Source: Lepidurus packardi (taxonomy: Eukaryota > Arthropoda > Branchiopoda > Notostraca > Triopsidae). Taken from it: a stretch of 64,000 nt of DNA. The position numbers and the translations under genes are program-made. The DNA lies in the NCBI GenBank assembly GCA_023053545.1, contig JAKZAN010000001.1, forward strand, positions 2,996,565 to 3,060,564, written 5' to 3'. The notes beneath the pieces were generated by a model. It made no database searches. It worked only from the letters and a program-made list of their open reading frames with translations, and was not told where the DNA came from. This document shows, one piece after another, positions 34,503 to 44,807 of the stretch; positions within the stretch are counted from its first letter, which is position 1; each line of letters begins with the position of its first letter.

Positions 34503-34790
34503 TGTAACGCTATAAGATCACTCGATATAAAAATAGCACAGAAAGGGGCCCCTTTCCCAGTTCTCGCGGTTGAAGTTGTGTACCTCGGCGTCGCTGACTT
34601 GAACGGTGCCACGTTGCACCTGTTCGGGGGTAGCGATGCCGAAGGTTATAAAAGGGATGGGAACGATAGAGAGGGGGATTCCGGGTTTTGAATCAGAGCA
34701 GGAGAGTACCGAGTGGTATGTGGGGTTGAGTGCTTTTTCCTTAGAGTTGTATGTGTTGAAACAATACACGTGTTGAAAATCAACGTGACA
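34503..34790 (+). repeat. Gypsy-1 5' LTR
   Basis: 288 bp. It contains a perfect 16-bp palindrome GAAAGGGGCCCCTTTC (34541-34556) and a TATA-like GGTTATAAAAGG near 34645. Confidence 0.93.
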
Positions 34791-34793
34791 TTT

Positions 34794-34811
34794 TGTTGCA
34801 TCGACCGGGAA
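34794..34811 (+). promoter_or_regulatory. Gypsy-1 primer binding site, tRNA-Gly-like
   Basis: TGTTGCATCGACCGGGAA lies three bases after the LTR and differs from the BEL-1 site at one base. It is compatible with a tRNA-Gly primer. Confidence 0.6.
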
Positions 34812-34830
34812 GGGGGCCCCTTTCTGTGAC

Positions 34831-35931
34831 ATGTTGAAAACCAGTGACGTAGAAAAAGTAGTCCCAGGAAGTTTTTCGAAAACCCTCGAGGCTTCCTCAA
34901 ACCAGATGGCACAACCAGGACAAACATCATCGGGGGCGGCGTCCGGAGCGATTCCACGCACGTCACCAAGCAGACTGCGAAAGGCGGTGGCTATACCCCG
35001 TTTTGATGGTTCTTTGGATGCTGACGTCACAGCCTTCCTAGAAAATTATGAGGAGGCAACGGGGTATAATGAGTGGACGGAAGAAGACAAGGCCAGATTT
35101 TTTCGTTCGAGCCTTGACGGCGTAGCCCGAAATTGGTACCGGAACGAATACCAACACAAGGAGCGGGGCGTCCAGACGTGGGAAGATCTGCGTGCGGCTG
35201 TTGAGAAGGCCTTCACACCGCCCGGAAAAACATACCGGTCGCTCTCCAAACTTCAGATGCGGGTGCAAGGACCAGAAGAGGCAGTGAACGAATATTACAT
35301 CGACGTGGTGAAACTGTGCTTCGAGGCAGACCCAAAGATGACGGAGGACACGAGGCTAGACTACCTCTTCCGGGGACTACGACCCGCTTTAGTGGAAACA
35401 CTCGCCCAACGTGACATTACGAGCTGCGAACAGTTCCTCGAAGAGGCAAAAAGGCTCGAATCGGGACAAGAGAGGGCAAGAGCATCTCAAGCGTGGTGGA
35501 CTTCGGTTACGAGGAAGTCGGATAAGCGGGTCTCGATTGCTGGTGCAGTGCCCAGCGCTCTTTCACCGTCAGCGGAAAGTGAGAGCACTGACGATCTGCG
35601 GAAGCTTATCACCGAGTTGACTGGGGTGATGGTTGGAGGATTTCAACAGTTAAAGAGCGATCTTCGAAACTTACAAGGTAAGGTTGGCCACCCTTTTACC
35701 CCTAATACTAGAACACAGGAAGGTTTGCCGATTTGTTTTAATTGTAAAAGGTCGGGGCATATTGCCTACTATTGCCCACACGAGTCAAGGACAAGAGATA
35801 ACTTGGGAAGGCATACGCAAAGCATTAGGCAAGCTGGCATCGACACCGGCGAATACTCGGGAAGGAGTGGCGGGTCGCCACCACGTTGGAGCCAGTGCCC
35901 ACCGTCACCTACACCACAGTCGGAAAACTAG
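34831..35931 (+). CDS. Gypsy-1 gag
   Basis: Capsid/nucleocapsid protein, intact over 366 residues. The gag core is recognised by IPRFDGSLDADVTAFLENY near residue 53 and ARNWYRNEY near residue 98. The LDYLFRGLRPALVETL block follows near residue 178. The CCHC knuckle CFNCKRSGHIAYYC is near residue 305. The stop TAG follows GGAAAAC. A shift back by one base just there would enter the pol frame. Confidence 0.92.
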   Translation: MLKTSDVEKVVPGSFSKTLEASSNQMAQPGQTSSGAASGAIPRTSPSRLRKAVAIPRFDGSLDADVTAFLENYEEATGYNEWTEEDKARFFRSSLDGVARNWYRNEYQHKERGVQTWEDLRAAVEKAFTPPGKTYRSLSKLQMRVQGPEEAVNEYYIDVVKLCFEADPKMTEDTRLDYLFRGLRPALVETLAQRDITSCEQFLEEAKRLESGQERARASQAWWTSVTRKSDKRVSIAGAVPSALSPSAESESTDDLRKLITELTGVMVGGFQQLKSDLRNLQGKVGHPFTPNTRTQEGLPICFNCKRSGHIAYYCPHESRTRDNLGRHTQSIRQAGIDTGEYSGRSGGSPPRWSQCPPSPTPQSEN

Positions 35932-36875
35932 GTGCTGCAACCTCAGGGGGTGGGGCTGCTGTGACGCTACAAATCCCCCAGTTGAGTATTCTCAGTGACC
36001 AGCTAGTAAGAGAAGAGGTTAAATGTAATGGAGTTAAAATGATTGGTGTTATTGACCCTGGGGCAGTAGTTAGTGTCATATCAGAGGACTGGGTCCGAAA
36101 CAATCGAGTAGAGGTAGGGGCATGGGGTGGGCCAGAACTGATGGTGGCCAATGGCCAGCATGCTAAGGTTCGGGGGTCTACCGCGCTTACCATCGAACTA
36201 GCGGTTAGCGTCCTACAGACAGAAGCCGCGGTTTTTAATACGGGCCTAGCGGATCTCTTAATCGGGAATGACGTACTAAAGCAATTAGGACAGATTACGA
36301 TCCGGTACGGACCCGATGGTTACCGACTAGTGAGCCCTAGTAAGGCCTTAGAGGCAGATAGAAACCCCGTAGATAAAACACACATGGCGGCTACCGGGTT
36401 TTCTTACCCTTCGGGGGCCGACAGTGGGCGAGTATGCAACCCAGGCGTGGAGGACAATCCATTTATGGCCATGACAATAGACCCCGAGCCGAGGGGGAAA
36501 GAAGGAACTGTAGTAGCCTGTAAAGTCGTGGCGAGTGAAAGTAGGTCAGTACCGGCGCGTTCAGTGGTACCGATTGCCGTTAACCTGCTTGCTCGTAAGC
36601 CACGAAGAGTAGCAGAGACAGGAAATCGTAAGGAATCCCCTTTAATCATAGAAGACGCCGTGATAGAAGCGGAGAAAAGACTATTCCTAGAGAAAGGAAT
36701 TAGCATAGGGCGTAGCGTAGCGACTTTTCAAAGTAAGCGAGGCTTAGTACTACTCACAAACTTCGGGCAGGAGGCGCAATGGATAAGCAAGGGAACAGTC
36801 CTCGGAGATGTAGAAGCGGGAGTCCCACGGAAGACTGTTGAAATAGAAAGAGAGATTCAATATGCTACTCTCTAA
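35886..36875 (+). CDS. Gypsy-1 protease region
   Basis: First part of pol, in the -1 frame relative to gag and overlapping its end. MIGVIDPGAVVSVISEDWV is the aspartic protease active site, with DPG where DTG or DSG is usual. VFNTGLADLLIGNDVLKQLG is the second protease block. A linker with no known domain follows. TAA at 36873-36875 separates it from the RT in the same frame and is probably a point mutation. Confidence 0.87.
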   Translation: MEPVPTVTYTTVGKLGAATSGGGAAVTLQIPQLSILSDQLVREEVKCNGVKMIGVIDPGAVVSVISEDWVRNNRVEVGAWGGPELMVANGQHAKVRGSTALTIELAVSVLQTEAAVFNTGLADLLIGNDVLKQLGQITIRYGPDGYRLVSPSKALEADRNPVDKTHMAATGFSYPSGADSGRVCNPGVEDNPFMAMTIDPEPRGKEGTVVACKVVASESRSVPARSVVPIAVNLLARKPRRVAETGNRKESPLIIEDAVIEAEKRLFLEKGISIGRSVATFQSKRGLVLLTNFGQEAQWISKGTVLGDVEAGVPRKTVEIEREIQYATL

Positions 36876-37946
36876 AGCTGTGTCGCAGACGGGCTCGACA
36901 AAAGCCAAAGGGAAGCAATGCTAGACGTGCTGCGCAAGCGCAGAAAATGCTTCGCCGCTAATGCGTCCGATTTGGGGACGTCACAAGTTGTCCAACACAA
37001 GATAGATACTGGCGACTCCAAACCTATTTCACAAGCACCATACCGGAGTGCGTATCGAGAAAGGAAAATCATTGCCGCTCAGGTAGAGGAGATGATTGAA
37101 GCCGGGGTAGCTGAGTGTTCTAGCAGCCCTTGGGCCTCCCCAGTCGTTCTGGTGAAAAAAAAGGACGGAACCTGGAGGTTTTGCGTAGATTATAGGAAAC
37201 TGAACGCTATCACAGTAAAGGATGTGTACCCGTTGCCCCGGACGGATGATTCCCTGGATTATTTACAAGAAGCCAAATTCTTCTCGACCCTGGACCTCAT
37301 GTCTGGGTATTGGCAGGTCGGGGTTAGCGAAAGGGACAAGGAAAAGACGGCATTTGTTACGCCCGACGGCCTATATCAGTTCCGAAAGATGCCGTTCGGG
37401 TTATCTAATGCCCCCGCAACGTTCCAGAGAATGATGGACGTGATTTTGGCGGGTTATAAGTGGCACATTTGCCTAATTTATTTGGACGATGTAGTAATTT
37501 TTTCAAAAACGTTTGAAGAGCACCTGAGAAATGTTGATAGAGTGTTAGGCTGTCTAGAAAAGGCTGGGTTGAAGCTCAAAATCAGTAAATGCCATTTTGG
37601 CTGTGACACTGTAAAAGTTCTTGGCTACATCGTGAACCCAGAGGGCATCCAGCCGGACGAACAAAAGGTGGCGGCGGTAAGGGATTTCCCTACCCCGAAG
37701 AATCTAACCGAGGTTCGCAGCTTTGCGAGCCTATGTTCGTACTATCGTAGATTTATTAGAGATTTTTCGGTCAGAGCGGAACCGCTCTCGAGATTGACTA
37801 GGAAAAATGTACCTTTCGCATGGGGCCGGGAACAACAACAGGCATTCGGCGACCTAAAGCAGGCGTTAGTATCGGCGCCCATCTTAGCACACCCGGAGTT
37901 GGATGGAGAATTCGAAATCCACTCGGACGCCAGTGATTCGGCGTAG
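36876..37946 (+). CDS. Gypsy-1 reverse transcriptase
   Basis: The RT is complete: SSPWASPVVLVKKKDG, RFCVDYRKLNAIT and STLDLMSGYWQV. MPFGLSNAPATFQRMMD and the catalytic box CLIYLDDVVIFS (about 37470) follow. The connection domain FASLCSYYRRFIRDFS and the start of RNase H (FEIHSDASDS) come next. One G appears to be lost near 37938-37941, which creates the stop at 37944-37946. Confidence 0.93.
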   Translation, partial: SCVADGLDKSQREAMLDVLRKRRKCFAANASDLGTSQVVQHKIDTGDSKPISQAPYRSAYRERKIIAAQVEEMIEAGVAECSSSPWASPVVLVKKKDGTWRFCVDYRKLNAITVKDVYPLPRTDDSLDYLQEAKFFSTLDLMSGYWQVGVSERDKEKTAFVTPDGLYQFRKMPFGLSNAPATFQRMMDVILAGYKWHICLIYLDDVVIFSKTFEEHLRNVDRVLGCLEKAGLKLKISKCHFGCDTVKVLGYIVNPEGIQPDEQKVAAVRDFPTPKNLTEVRSFASLCSYYRRFIRDFSVRAEPLSRLTRKNVPFAWGREQQQAFGDLKQALVSAPILAHPELDGEFEIHSDASDSA

Positions 37947-39628
37947 GGGCGGTCCTAGCCCAAAGACAAGCGGGCACGGAGAGAGTCATTGCCTACGCCA
38001 GCCGGCTCCTTAGTCGGAGCGAGAGAAACTACTCTACCACGGAAAAAGAGTGCCTCGCCTTAGTGTGGGCCGTCCGAAAATTTAGGCCGTATGTGTGGGG
38101 AAAGAGTTTTAGGGTCGTCACGGATCATCACGCCCTATGTTGGCTCATGTCAAAGAAAGAGTTGATTGGGAGACTAGCAAGGTGGACACTGGCACTTATG
38201 GAACACGATTTCCGTATCGTGTACCGTAGTGGTAGAATTCACAATGACACGGACGTTCTGTCACGCAACCCTGTCGGATCGCCCGTTGAGAATGAGGAAG
38301 AGGAGGACGGTCCCGCTGTTTTCGCGGTATCGTCTGAGAAAGCCCTGCCTAATAACCTGCCGGGAGAACAACGGAAAGACCCGTATTGGTCTAAGATCAT
38401 AGGAGTGCTGGAAAAAACGAACCCAAGGGCAGTGGATAGAAGACGGGTCAGTCAGTTTAGCTTACATGAGGGAAAGTTGTTCAGGGTAGTGGTGAAAGAG
38501 GGAGTAAGGAGGTTCAAGCTGTGTGTGCCCGCGACCCTGAAACGCGACGTCTTATACGCTTGCCACGACGATTTGACAGCTGGGCACCTGGGATTGAAAA
38601 GAACCTGGGATAAGATTAGTAGGCGATACTTCTGGCCCAAGATGGTAAAAGATGTAACGAATTACGTTAAGTCTTGCGAAGACTGTCAGTCTAAAAAGGG
38701 CGAAACTACGGGGAAGAAGGGACTTATGATGCCCATTAAAGTTGACAGTCCCTTTGAAAAAGTGGGGATAGATCTGCTCGGCGCGTTCCCTCCAACCGTG
38801 AATGGGAACCGGCATGTTATCGTCGCCGTGGACTATTTGACGAAATGGGCCGAGACCAAAGCCGTCGCGTCAGCCTCAGCAGAAGAGGTCGCAAGTTTTT
38901 TTTTACAGCAAATCGTTTGCAGACATGGGGCGCCGGATATACTCTTAAGCGACCGAGGAACGTGTTTCACGGCGGATTTTACAGAAAGCCTACTAAAGGC
39001 CCTGCAAACCAACCATACCACGACGACGGCTTACCACCCCCAGTGCAACGGACTAACCGAAAGACTGAATCATACCCTGTCCGACATGTTATCCATGTAT
39101 GTAAGTGACAACCACAAAGATTGGGATGACAGCTTGGACGCGGTGACTTTTGCCTATAATACATCAAAGCAAGAGTCGACTGGCTACTGTCCCTTATATT
39201 TGTTGTACGGAAGGGAGCCCAAACTCCCAATCGATGTCGCACTGGGGGCGATGCCGAACGCGACCGATGGGCGGGGCAGTCAACAGAGTCCTGGCGGTAA
39301 GACTGCTGAGAGATTGAAGCAAACGTACAGGGTCGTTAGACATAATCTTGAAAAGGCGCAAATGAAACAGAAGACAAGGTACGACGCAGGTCATGAACAC
39401 CGGACTTTCGAGGAGGGTACCTTGGTGTGGGTCTATACCCCGCTTAGGAAGGTAGGCCGGTCCGAGAAGCTGCTACACCGGTACTTCGGCCCATTTAGGA
39501 TTGTGCGACAAACTTCGCCGGTAGATTTTGAAGTCACCGGTATGAAAAGGCGGAAAACTGACATCGTACATGTCTCAAGACTAAAGCCCTACACTGAGCG
39601 TCTTTCTGGCTTTGGGGAGGGTGTCTAG
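37947..39628 (+). CDS. Gypsy-1 RNase H end and integrase
   Basis: After the one-base loss the frame continues with RNase H blocks (SRSERNYSTTEKECLALVW, VVTDHHALCWL, IHNDTDVLSRNP). The integrase zinc domain reads CHDDLTAGHLGLKRTW with CEDCQSKKG. The catalytic core has GIDLLGAFPP, LLSDRGTCFTAD and GLTERLNHTL for the D, D and E residues. The C-terminal LLHRYFGPFRIVRQ domain ends the protein at TAG 39626-39628. Confidence 0.93.
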
Positions 39629-39945
39629 GCTCAACGAGGTGGCGAATTACGTCACAACTATACCGAAGTCATTGGAAGAAAAGCCTTTTGGTTGTAATTA
39701 TCGTATCGCTTGTCCGTCCGAACTCGCTTGGGCAGTGGTTACCGTTGTAGCGTTCTTTCATTTGTTTTTTCTTAATTTTCCATTGCACCTTACTAACACG
39801 GCCAACCTTACGGAATTACCTATGTGAATTTGTGACTCTGTGCACCTGCAATAAATACCGCCGGGTGGCAGATACCCCATTCAACGCCGGGGACCCGTGG
39901 CACGAAGGTTAGAACGGGGGCGTTCTAAGGTGGGTTGGGGGTAAT
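39629..39945 (+). other. Gypsy-1 3' untranslated region with polypurine tract
   Basis: No env-like frame of convincing length. A G-rich stretch, GGTGGGTTGGGGGTAAT, immediately before the 3' LTR is the probable polypurine tract. Confidence 0.65.
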
Positions 39946-40233
39946 TGTAACGCTATAAGATCACTCAATCTAAAAATAGCACAGAAAGGGGCCCCTTTCC
40001 CAGTTCTCGCGGTTGAAGTTGTGTACCTCGGCGTCGCTGACTTGAACGGTGCCACGTTGCACCTGTTCGGGGGTAGCGATGCCGAAGGTTATAAAAGGGA
40101 TGGGAACGATAGAGAGGGGGATTCCGGGTTTTGAATCAGAGCAGGAGAGTACCGAGTGGTATGTGGGGTTGAGTGCTTTTTCCTTAGAGTTGTATGAGTT
40201 GAAACAATACACGTGTTGAAAATCAACGTGACA
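39946..40233 (+). repeat. Gypsy-1 3' LTR
   Basis: 288 bp; three substitutions relative to the 5' LTR (two near 39967-39970, one near 40197). The 16-bp palindrome is at 39984-39999. Confidence 0.93.
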
Positions 40234-40237
40234 GTAT

Positions 40238-41377
40238 TGTGTTTATATTGGTGAGTCATAGGTGTAGCCTAAATGTAGGGGGGTTGCTTTTTTTTAGATA
40301 TCTTTTAATATTGTTTCTTATGTTCATATTTTATTACTAGTTTGATTATTTTTCTTAATATTAATGAGAAGTTACAAGCTTGAACATGCATTTTGTAATA
40401 ATATGTTTTTATTGGTGGTGTTTTTCCTTTTGTTATTTTTAGAAGCAAGTTTTTTAATTAGAGATTATTTATTTTTATATTATGTTTGAATCATCTTTGA
40501 TTCCTACTTATTTACTCATTTTAGGGTGGGGTTATCAACCTGAACGATTACAGGCAGGCTTATATTTTTAATTTTATACTTTAATTGCATCTTTGCCTTT
40601 GTTGATTTGTTTTTTTTTTGTTATAGGCTCAGATTTAGGTACGTTAAATACATGTTATATAGGGTATTTTTCATATTTTTCAAACTCATTATTTTTTGCT
40701 TTTTTAATATTAGCTTTTTTAGTTAAAATGCCTATTTATTTTTTTCATTTGTGATTACCTAAGGCTCATGTAGAGGCTCCTATTGCTGGTTCAATGATTT
40801 TAGAAGGGATTTTGTTGAAGCTAGGGGGTATGGGTTAATGCGAGTTTTATAATTTTTAATATTTCTTGTGTTATAACATGGGCACCATTTGTTATTAGAG
40901 TTTGAATGATAGATGCTTTATTAACTAGATTTATTTGTTTGTGTCAGAGAGATATTAAATCTTTGATTGCTTATTCTTCCGTGGCTCACATAGGTTTGGT
41001 TCTTGGGGGTATCTATAGTTTCTATTTTTGAGGATGGAATGGTGCCTTATTTATAATAATTGCTCATTGATTAGATTCTTCTGGTATGTTTTGTTTAGAA
41101 AATATGTCATATGAAGGAACTAGTTCACGAAGTTTATTATTAACTCGTGGGATACTCAGCTTATTTCCTAGATTAGCTATTTGATGGTTTTTACTTTCTT
41201 CTGTAAATATAGCAGCCCCCCATCATTAAATTTATTTGGTGAGATTTCTTTAATTAATTCTTTAGTAAGTTGAAGAGTATGAATAATAATTTTGTTGGGA
41301 TTAGTTTAATTTTTTTTGCAGCTTATTCACTTTACTTATACTCAACTTCTTCTCAACACGGAACCCCTTAATAATTT
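40238..41377 (+). pseudogene. ND4: NUMT: ND4 main part
   Basis: ND4 resumes after the GTAT duplication. [53 protein letters not shown] and SLIAYSSVAHMG are hallmark blocks. Several indels break the frame. The gene ends near 41377 by direct fusion to the middle of ND5, so tRNA-His and the first third of ND5 are missing. Confidence 0.9.
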
Positions 41378-42615
41378 CGTGGTGAATAATACTAGGGGAC
41401 TATAGATTTCTACTGTATTTTCAGAAAAATAGCTTATTTGATTCACATTCTTTAACGTTTTTATCTTATCTTATTATTGTAGCAGCTATAACTAAAAGAG
41501 CTCAGATTCCGTTTTCAGCATGGTTGCCAGCAGCTATAGCTGCTCCAACCCCTGTGTCAGCATTAGTACACTCTTCTACCTTAGTAACAGCAGGTGTATA
41601 TTTATTAATTCGATTTTATGATATATTAGTAGGAACTTTGATATTAGATATTTTGTTGTGTTTATCAGCTAGAACTATATTTATGGCTGGTATAGCAGCT
41701 CTGTATGAATATGATTTTAAAAAAATTATTGCTTTATCAACTTTAAGCCAACTTGGGGTAATAATATTTTCTTTAGCAGCTGGGTTTCCTTTATTAGGTT
41801 TTTTTCATTTATTAATAAATGCTTTATTTAAGGCTTTGTTTTTTTTATGTGCAGGGGTCTTTATTCACCAAGTAGGCGGCTGGCAAGATATTCGTAAAAT
41901 AGGCGGTATTAGTTTTAGATTTCCACATACTAGAAGTTATTTTATTATAGCTAATTTCGCATTATGTACCTTTTTTGGCAGGATTTTATTCTAAGGATGC
42001 TATTATTGAATCAGCTTTAATAAATAATATAAATAGTTTTCTTTTAGTCTTATTAATTATTTCTACAGTTTTAACTGCTATTAATTCACTTCGATTAGCT
42101 TATTTTTCTATATTAATATTTCCTAGGTTTAGTGTTTTATCAAATTTTTTGGATGAGGATCTTAATATAGTTAATCCCATATTTTTTTAGGATTTGTGGG
42201 AATTGTCGGGGGCTTTATTTATTTGGTTGTTATTTCCATACCCCTCTCCAACAATTTTGTCTGTTTTCATAAAAACAGTGGATTTGATTTGTGGAATCAT
42301 TGGATTTTTTTAAGTATATTATTTATTGGATCTAGAGTTAGGGGTGATTATATCTTTATCTATAATTATAAGAGTAATGTTTCAATAATATGGTTTATTC
42401 CTTTATTATCTAGACAAATAACTAGAAAAATTAATTTGCCTATTGGAGATTTAATGAGAGTTTCTTTAGATGAAGGATGGCTTGAAAAATTAGGAGCCCG
42501 AGAGATTTATCATAAAATATTATTACAATTAAATTGTATTAGTATAATACAAAAATCCCCAATAAAGTCTTATTTTTTATATATCTGCTATTTTTTGTTA
42601 TTTTGATATTCATAA
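41378..42615 (+). pseudogene. ND5: NUMT: ND5, 5' truncated
   Basis: AQIPFSAWLPAAMAAPTPV, SALVHSSTLVTAGVYLL and NALFKALFFLCAGVFIH are diagnostic ND5 segments, followed by GFYSKDAI. There is one frame change near 41985 and a TAG at 42188-42190. TAA 42613-42615 abuts tRNA-Phe as in functional genomes. The N-terminal part is deleted. Confidence 0.92.
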
Positions 42616-42680
42616 TTTAAGTTTTTATAGCTCATGTAGAGCGTAGCACTGAAGATGCTAATGAAATTTTAGAATTTAAA
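42616..42680 (+). tRNA. trnF: NUMT: tRNA-Phe
   Basis: Acceptor TTTAAGT pairs with ATTTAAA. The anticodon GAA lies in CACTGAAGATG. It directly follows the ND5 stop. Confidence 0.88.
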
Positions 42681-42685
42681 AACAT

Positions 42686-42753
42686 ACTACTAAAAAATTA
42701 ATATTTTTATTTTTACAATGAAAACGTAACGTTTTTAAATAAACTATAGTGGC
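42686..42753 (-). tRNA. trnE: NUMT: tRNA-Glu
   Basis: The minus-strand anticodon TTC lies in ACGTTTTCATTGT, with D arm GTTTATTTAAAAAC. The acceptor pairs with one mismatch. Confidence 0.75.
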
Positions 42754-42754
42754 A

Positions 42755-42815
42755 AGTATACAAACAGAGTTTAACCGCTCAAAACAAGAGTTAGCAGCTC
42801 TGTTTTTTCCTTTAT
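42755..42815 (-). tRNA. trnS1: NUMT: tRNA-Ser(AGN)
   Basis: The minus-strand anticodon GCT lies in AGAGCTGCTAACTCT. It lacks an obvious D arm, as is usual for this tRNA in animals. Ends are approximate. Confidence 0.7.
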
Positions 42816-42819
42816 TCTC

Positions 42820-42888
42820 TTGATTGAGAAGAATTAAACTTCTTACATAATCATTAACAGTGATTTGCTTTTCATTAGTTTCAATCAA
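42820..42888 (-). tRNA. trnN: NUMT: tRNA-Asn
   Basis: Acceptor TTGATTG pairs fully with CAATCAA. The anticodon GTT lies in ATCACTGTTAATGAT. Confidence 0.88.
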
Positions 42889-42900
42889 TAAGTTAGGGTT

Positions 42901-42953
42901 AAGTAACCATAAATTTAGGTCGAAACTAAATGCAATATTTTCGCTTTTAACTT
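42901..42953 (-). tRNA. trnR: NUMT: tRNA-Arg
   Basis: Short minus-strand tRNA with acceptor AAGTTAA / TTACTT and anticodon TCG in TTTAGTTTCGACCTAAA. At 53 bp it probably lacks a full T arm. Confidence 0.75.
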
Positions 42954-43014
42954 AAGGAAGACTGATATAGTACTTTTTGGATGCAAACCAAATGTTATGT
43001 TTAACTACATCCCT
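42954..43014 (-). tRNA. trnA: NUMT: tRNA-Ala
   Basis: The minus strand begins AGGGATGTAGTTAAACAT, with anticodon TGC in TTTGGTTTGCATCCAAA. It sits between ND3 and tRNA-Arg. Confidence 0.85.
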
Positions 43015-43367
43015 ACTCCGATCAATCTAATGCCCCCTGGTTTCATTCGTGGTACAATCCTATTAATAGGATTAGAATAAAAAATAACAAAGTGAACCCT
43101 CAATAAGGAGTTCTTAGAATTAAGGGGTTGAATGCAAATGGTAAAAGTTGTGCGATTTCTACATCAAAAATAAGAAAGATTATAGCCACAAGAAAAAAAC
43201 GGAGAGAAAATGGAATACGAGCATTGGCTAAAGGATCAAATCCACATTCAAAAGGAGATCTTTTTTCTCGATCTCTGAATGTTTTTTTTTATAACCCAGC
43301 TGCTGCAACTATTATTATTAATACTACACTAAAAAATATGGTTGAAATTGAGTATATAGTTAAGATT
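43015..43367 (-). pseudogene. ND3: NUMT: ND3
   Basis: NADH dehydrogenase subunit 3, about normal length. [36 protein letters not shown] and the C-terminal LYHEWNQGALDW are all present on the minus strand. An indel in the A/T run near 43290 shifts the N-terminal third out of frame. Confidence 0.92.
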
Positions 43368-43428
43368 ACTTTTTCCGTAAAGAAAGTCCTATTGATTGGA
43401 AGTCAATTATACAATATACTAAAAAAGT
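43368..43428 (-). tRNA. trnG: NUMT: tRNA-Gly
   Basis: Acceptor ACTTTTT pairs fully with AAAAAGT. The anticodon TCC lies in TTGACTTCCAATCAA. It lies between COX3 and ND3. Confidence 0.87.
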
Positions 43429-43437
43429 AATTTTTTT

Positions 43438-44225
43438 TTAGAATCATCCTCCTCATCAATAGATCGAAATATAAAGAAATAATCATACAACATCTACAAA
43501 ATGTCAATATCAAGCAGCGGCTTCAAATCCAAAATGGTGTTCATTAGAAAAGTGATGGGCTAATTGTCGTAGTAAACAAACTAATAAGAATCTAGTTCCA
43601 ATTAAAACATGTAATCCATGAAACCCAGTAGCTACAAAAAATGAAGAGCCGTAGACTCTATCAGCAATAGTGAATGGTGCTTCGATATATTCAAAGGCTT
43701 GAAGTATAGTAAAGTAAACTCCTAGTAAAACAGTTAAGGTTAAACTTTGTTTGCATTGCGAGTGATTATTTTCTATTAATCCATGGTGTGCTCATGTAAT
43801 AACAACCCCCGAGGCTACTAAAATAGCTGTATTTATTAAAGGAATTTGAAAAGGATTGAATGGTTGAATACCTACTGGAGGTCAGCAAGCCCCTAGTTCG
43901 GCACTTGGGGCAAGTCTACTATGAAAAAATGCTCAAAAGAATGATGCGAAGAATAATACTTCTGATACAATAAATAGGATTATTCCTCATCGAAGGCCCA
44001 AGGTAACTAAATATGTGTGATGTCCTTGAAAAGTTCCTTCTCGGGTAATATCTAGTCATCATTGAAGTATAATCAAAAAAATAATAATTAGTCCTAGCAA
44101 AAATAAATTAATATTGAATGTGTGGAATCATTGGGCAATTCCCGTATTTAAAACTATAGCCCCTAATGCACCCAGAATGGGCCATGGACTTTGATCTACT
44201 AAATGAAAAGGTTGATTTAGACTGA
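43438..44225 (-). pseudogene. COX3: NUMT: COX3, lacking the first codons
   Basis: Cytochrome oxidase subunit 3 on the minus strand. HLVDQSPWPILGALG starts the readable part. FQGHHTYLVTLGLRWGM, SEVLFFASFFWAFFHSSL and [13 protein letters not shown] follow. [18 protein letters not shown] leads to the C-terminus and TAA 43438-43440. The gene is nearly intact but its first residues are replaced by a short low-complexity bridge to COX2. Confidence 0.93.
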
Positions 44226-44803
44226 GTTGTTGTTTGAGTTGTTGATGATAGACTGAGTTGATTTAGTCGTCCCGGGAGGGCATCTACTTTAACCCCCAAA
44301 GAAGGAATAGTTCAAAAGTGTAAAACATCAGCTGCACTTACTAATAGACGAATTTGAGTATCAAAGGGTACTACTAATCGATTGTCAACATCTAATAAGC
44401 GGAAGTCATTTAATAGTAAATCTTGGGTGGGGATTATATAAGAGTCGAACTCAACACCAGTAAAATCTGAATATTCATATCTTCAATATCATTGATGACC
44501 TATAGCCTTAATAGTTAAAGAGGGTTAATTTACTTCGTCGAGTAAATACAAGAGTCGTAAAGAAGGAAGGGCAATAGAAATTAAAATTAAAGCTGGAAAT
44601 ACAGTTCAGAGGATTTAAATTAATTGGCCGTCTACTAAATATCGATTGGTGAAAGAGTTAAATATTAATCTTAATATAAAATAACCCACTAGAATAGTGA
44701 TAAGGATTAACACTAATATTGCGTGGTCATGAAAGAAAATTAATTGTTCCATTAAAGGTGAAGCACTGTCTTCAAAAAACCCCAACTGAAGTCATGTTGC
44801 CAT
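44226..44803 (-). pseudogene. COX2: NUMT: COX2, lacking the C-terminus
   Basis: It starts at ATG 44803 on the minus strand next to tRNA-Leu2. [10 protein letters not shown] lies in the N-terminal membrane part. GHQWYWSYEYSDF is the conserved aromatic segment, and [18 protein letters not shown] contains a copper-site histidine. The sequence breaks off after VDALPGR. The Cu-binding C-terminal loop, tRNA-Lys, tRNA-Asp, ATP8 and ATP6 are all absent. Confidence 0.92.
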
Positions 44804-44807
44804 TAGG

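Larger units (their letters stand above)
34503..40233 (+). mobile_element. Gypsy-1: full-length Ty3/Gypsy element in ND4
   Basis: A 5.7-kb element with 288-bp LTRs (TGTAACG...GTGACA) that differ at three positions. Target duplication is GTAT at 34499-34502 and 40234-40237. Gag and pol are in different frames (pol is -1), and order is protease, RT, RNase H, integrase as in Gypsy. One in-frame stop and one single-base loss disable pol. There is no env gene. Confidence 0.95.

Noticed and set aside
34518..35030. Minus-strand 170-codon frame over the Gypsy-1 LTR and gag
   Set aside because: Antisense shadow of gag and LTR with no recognisable domain.
39629..39945. An env gene in Gypsy-1
   Set aside because: Only a short frame with one hydrophobic stretch; no signal peptide, cleavage site or length expected for env.
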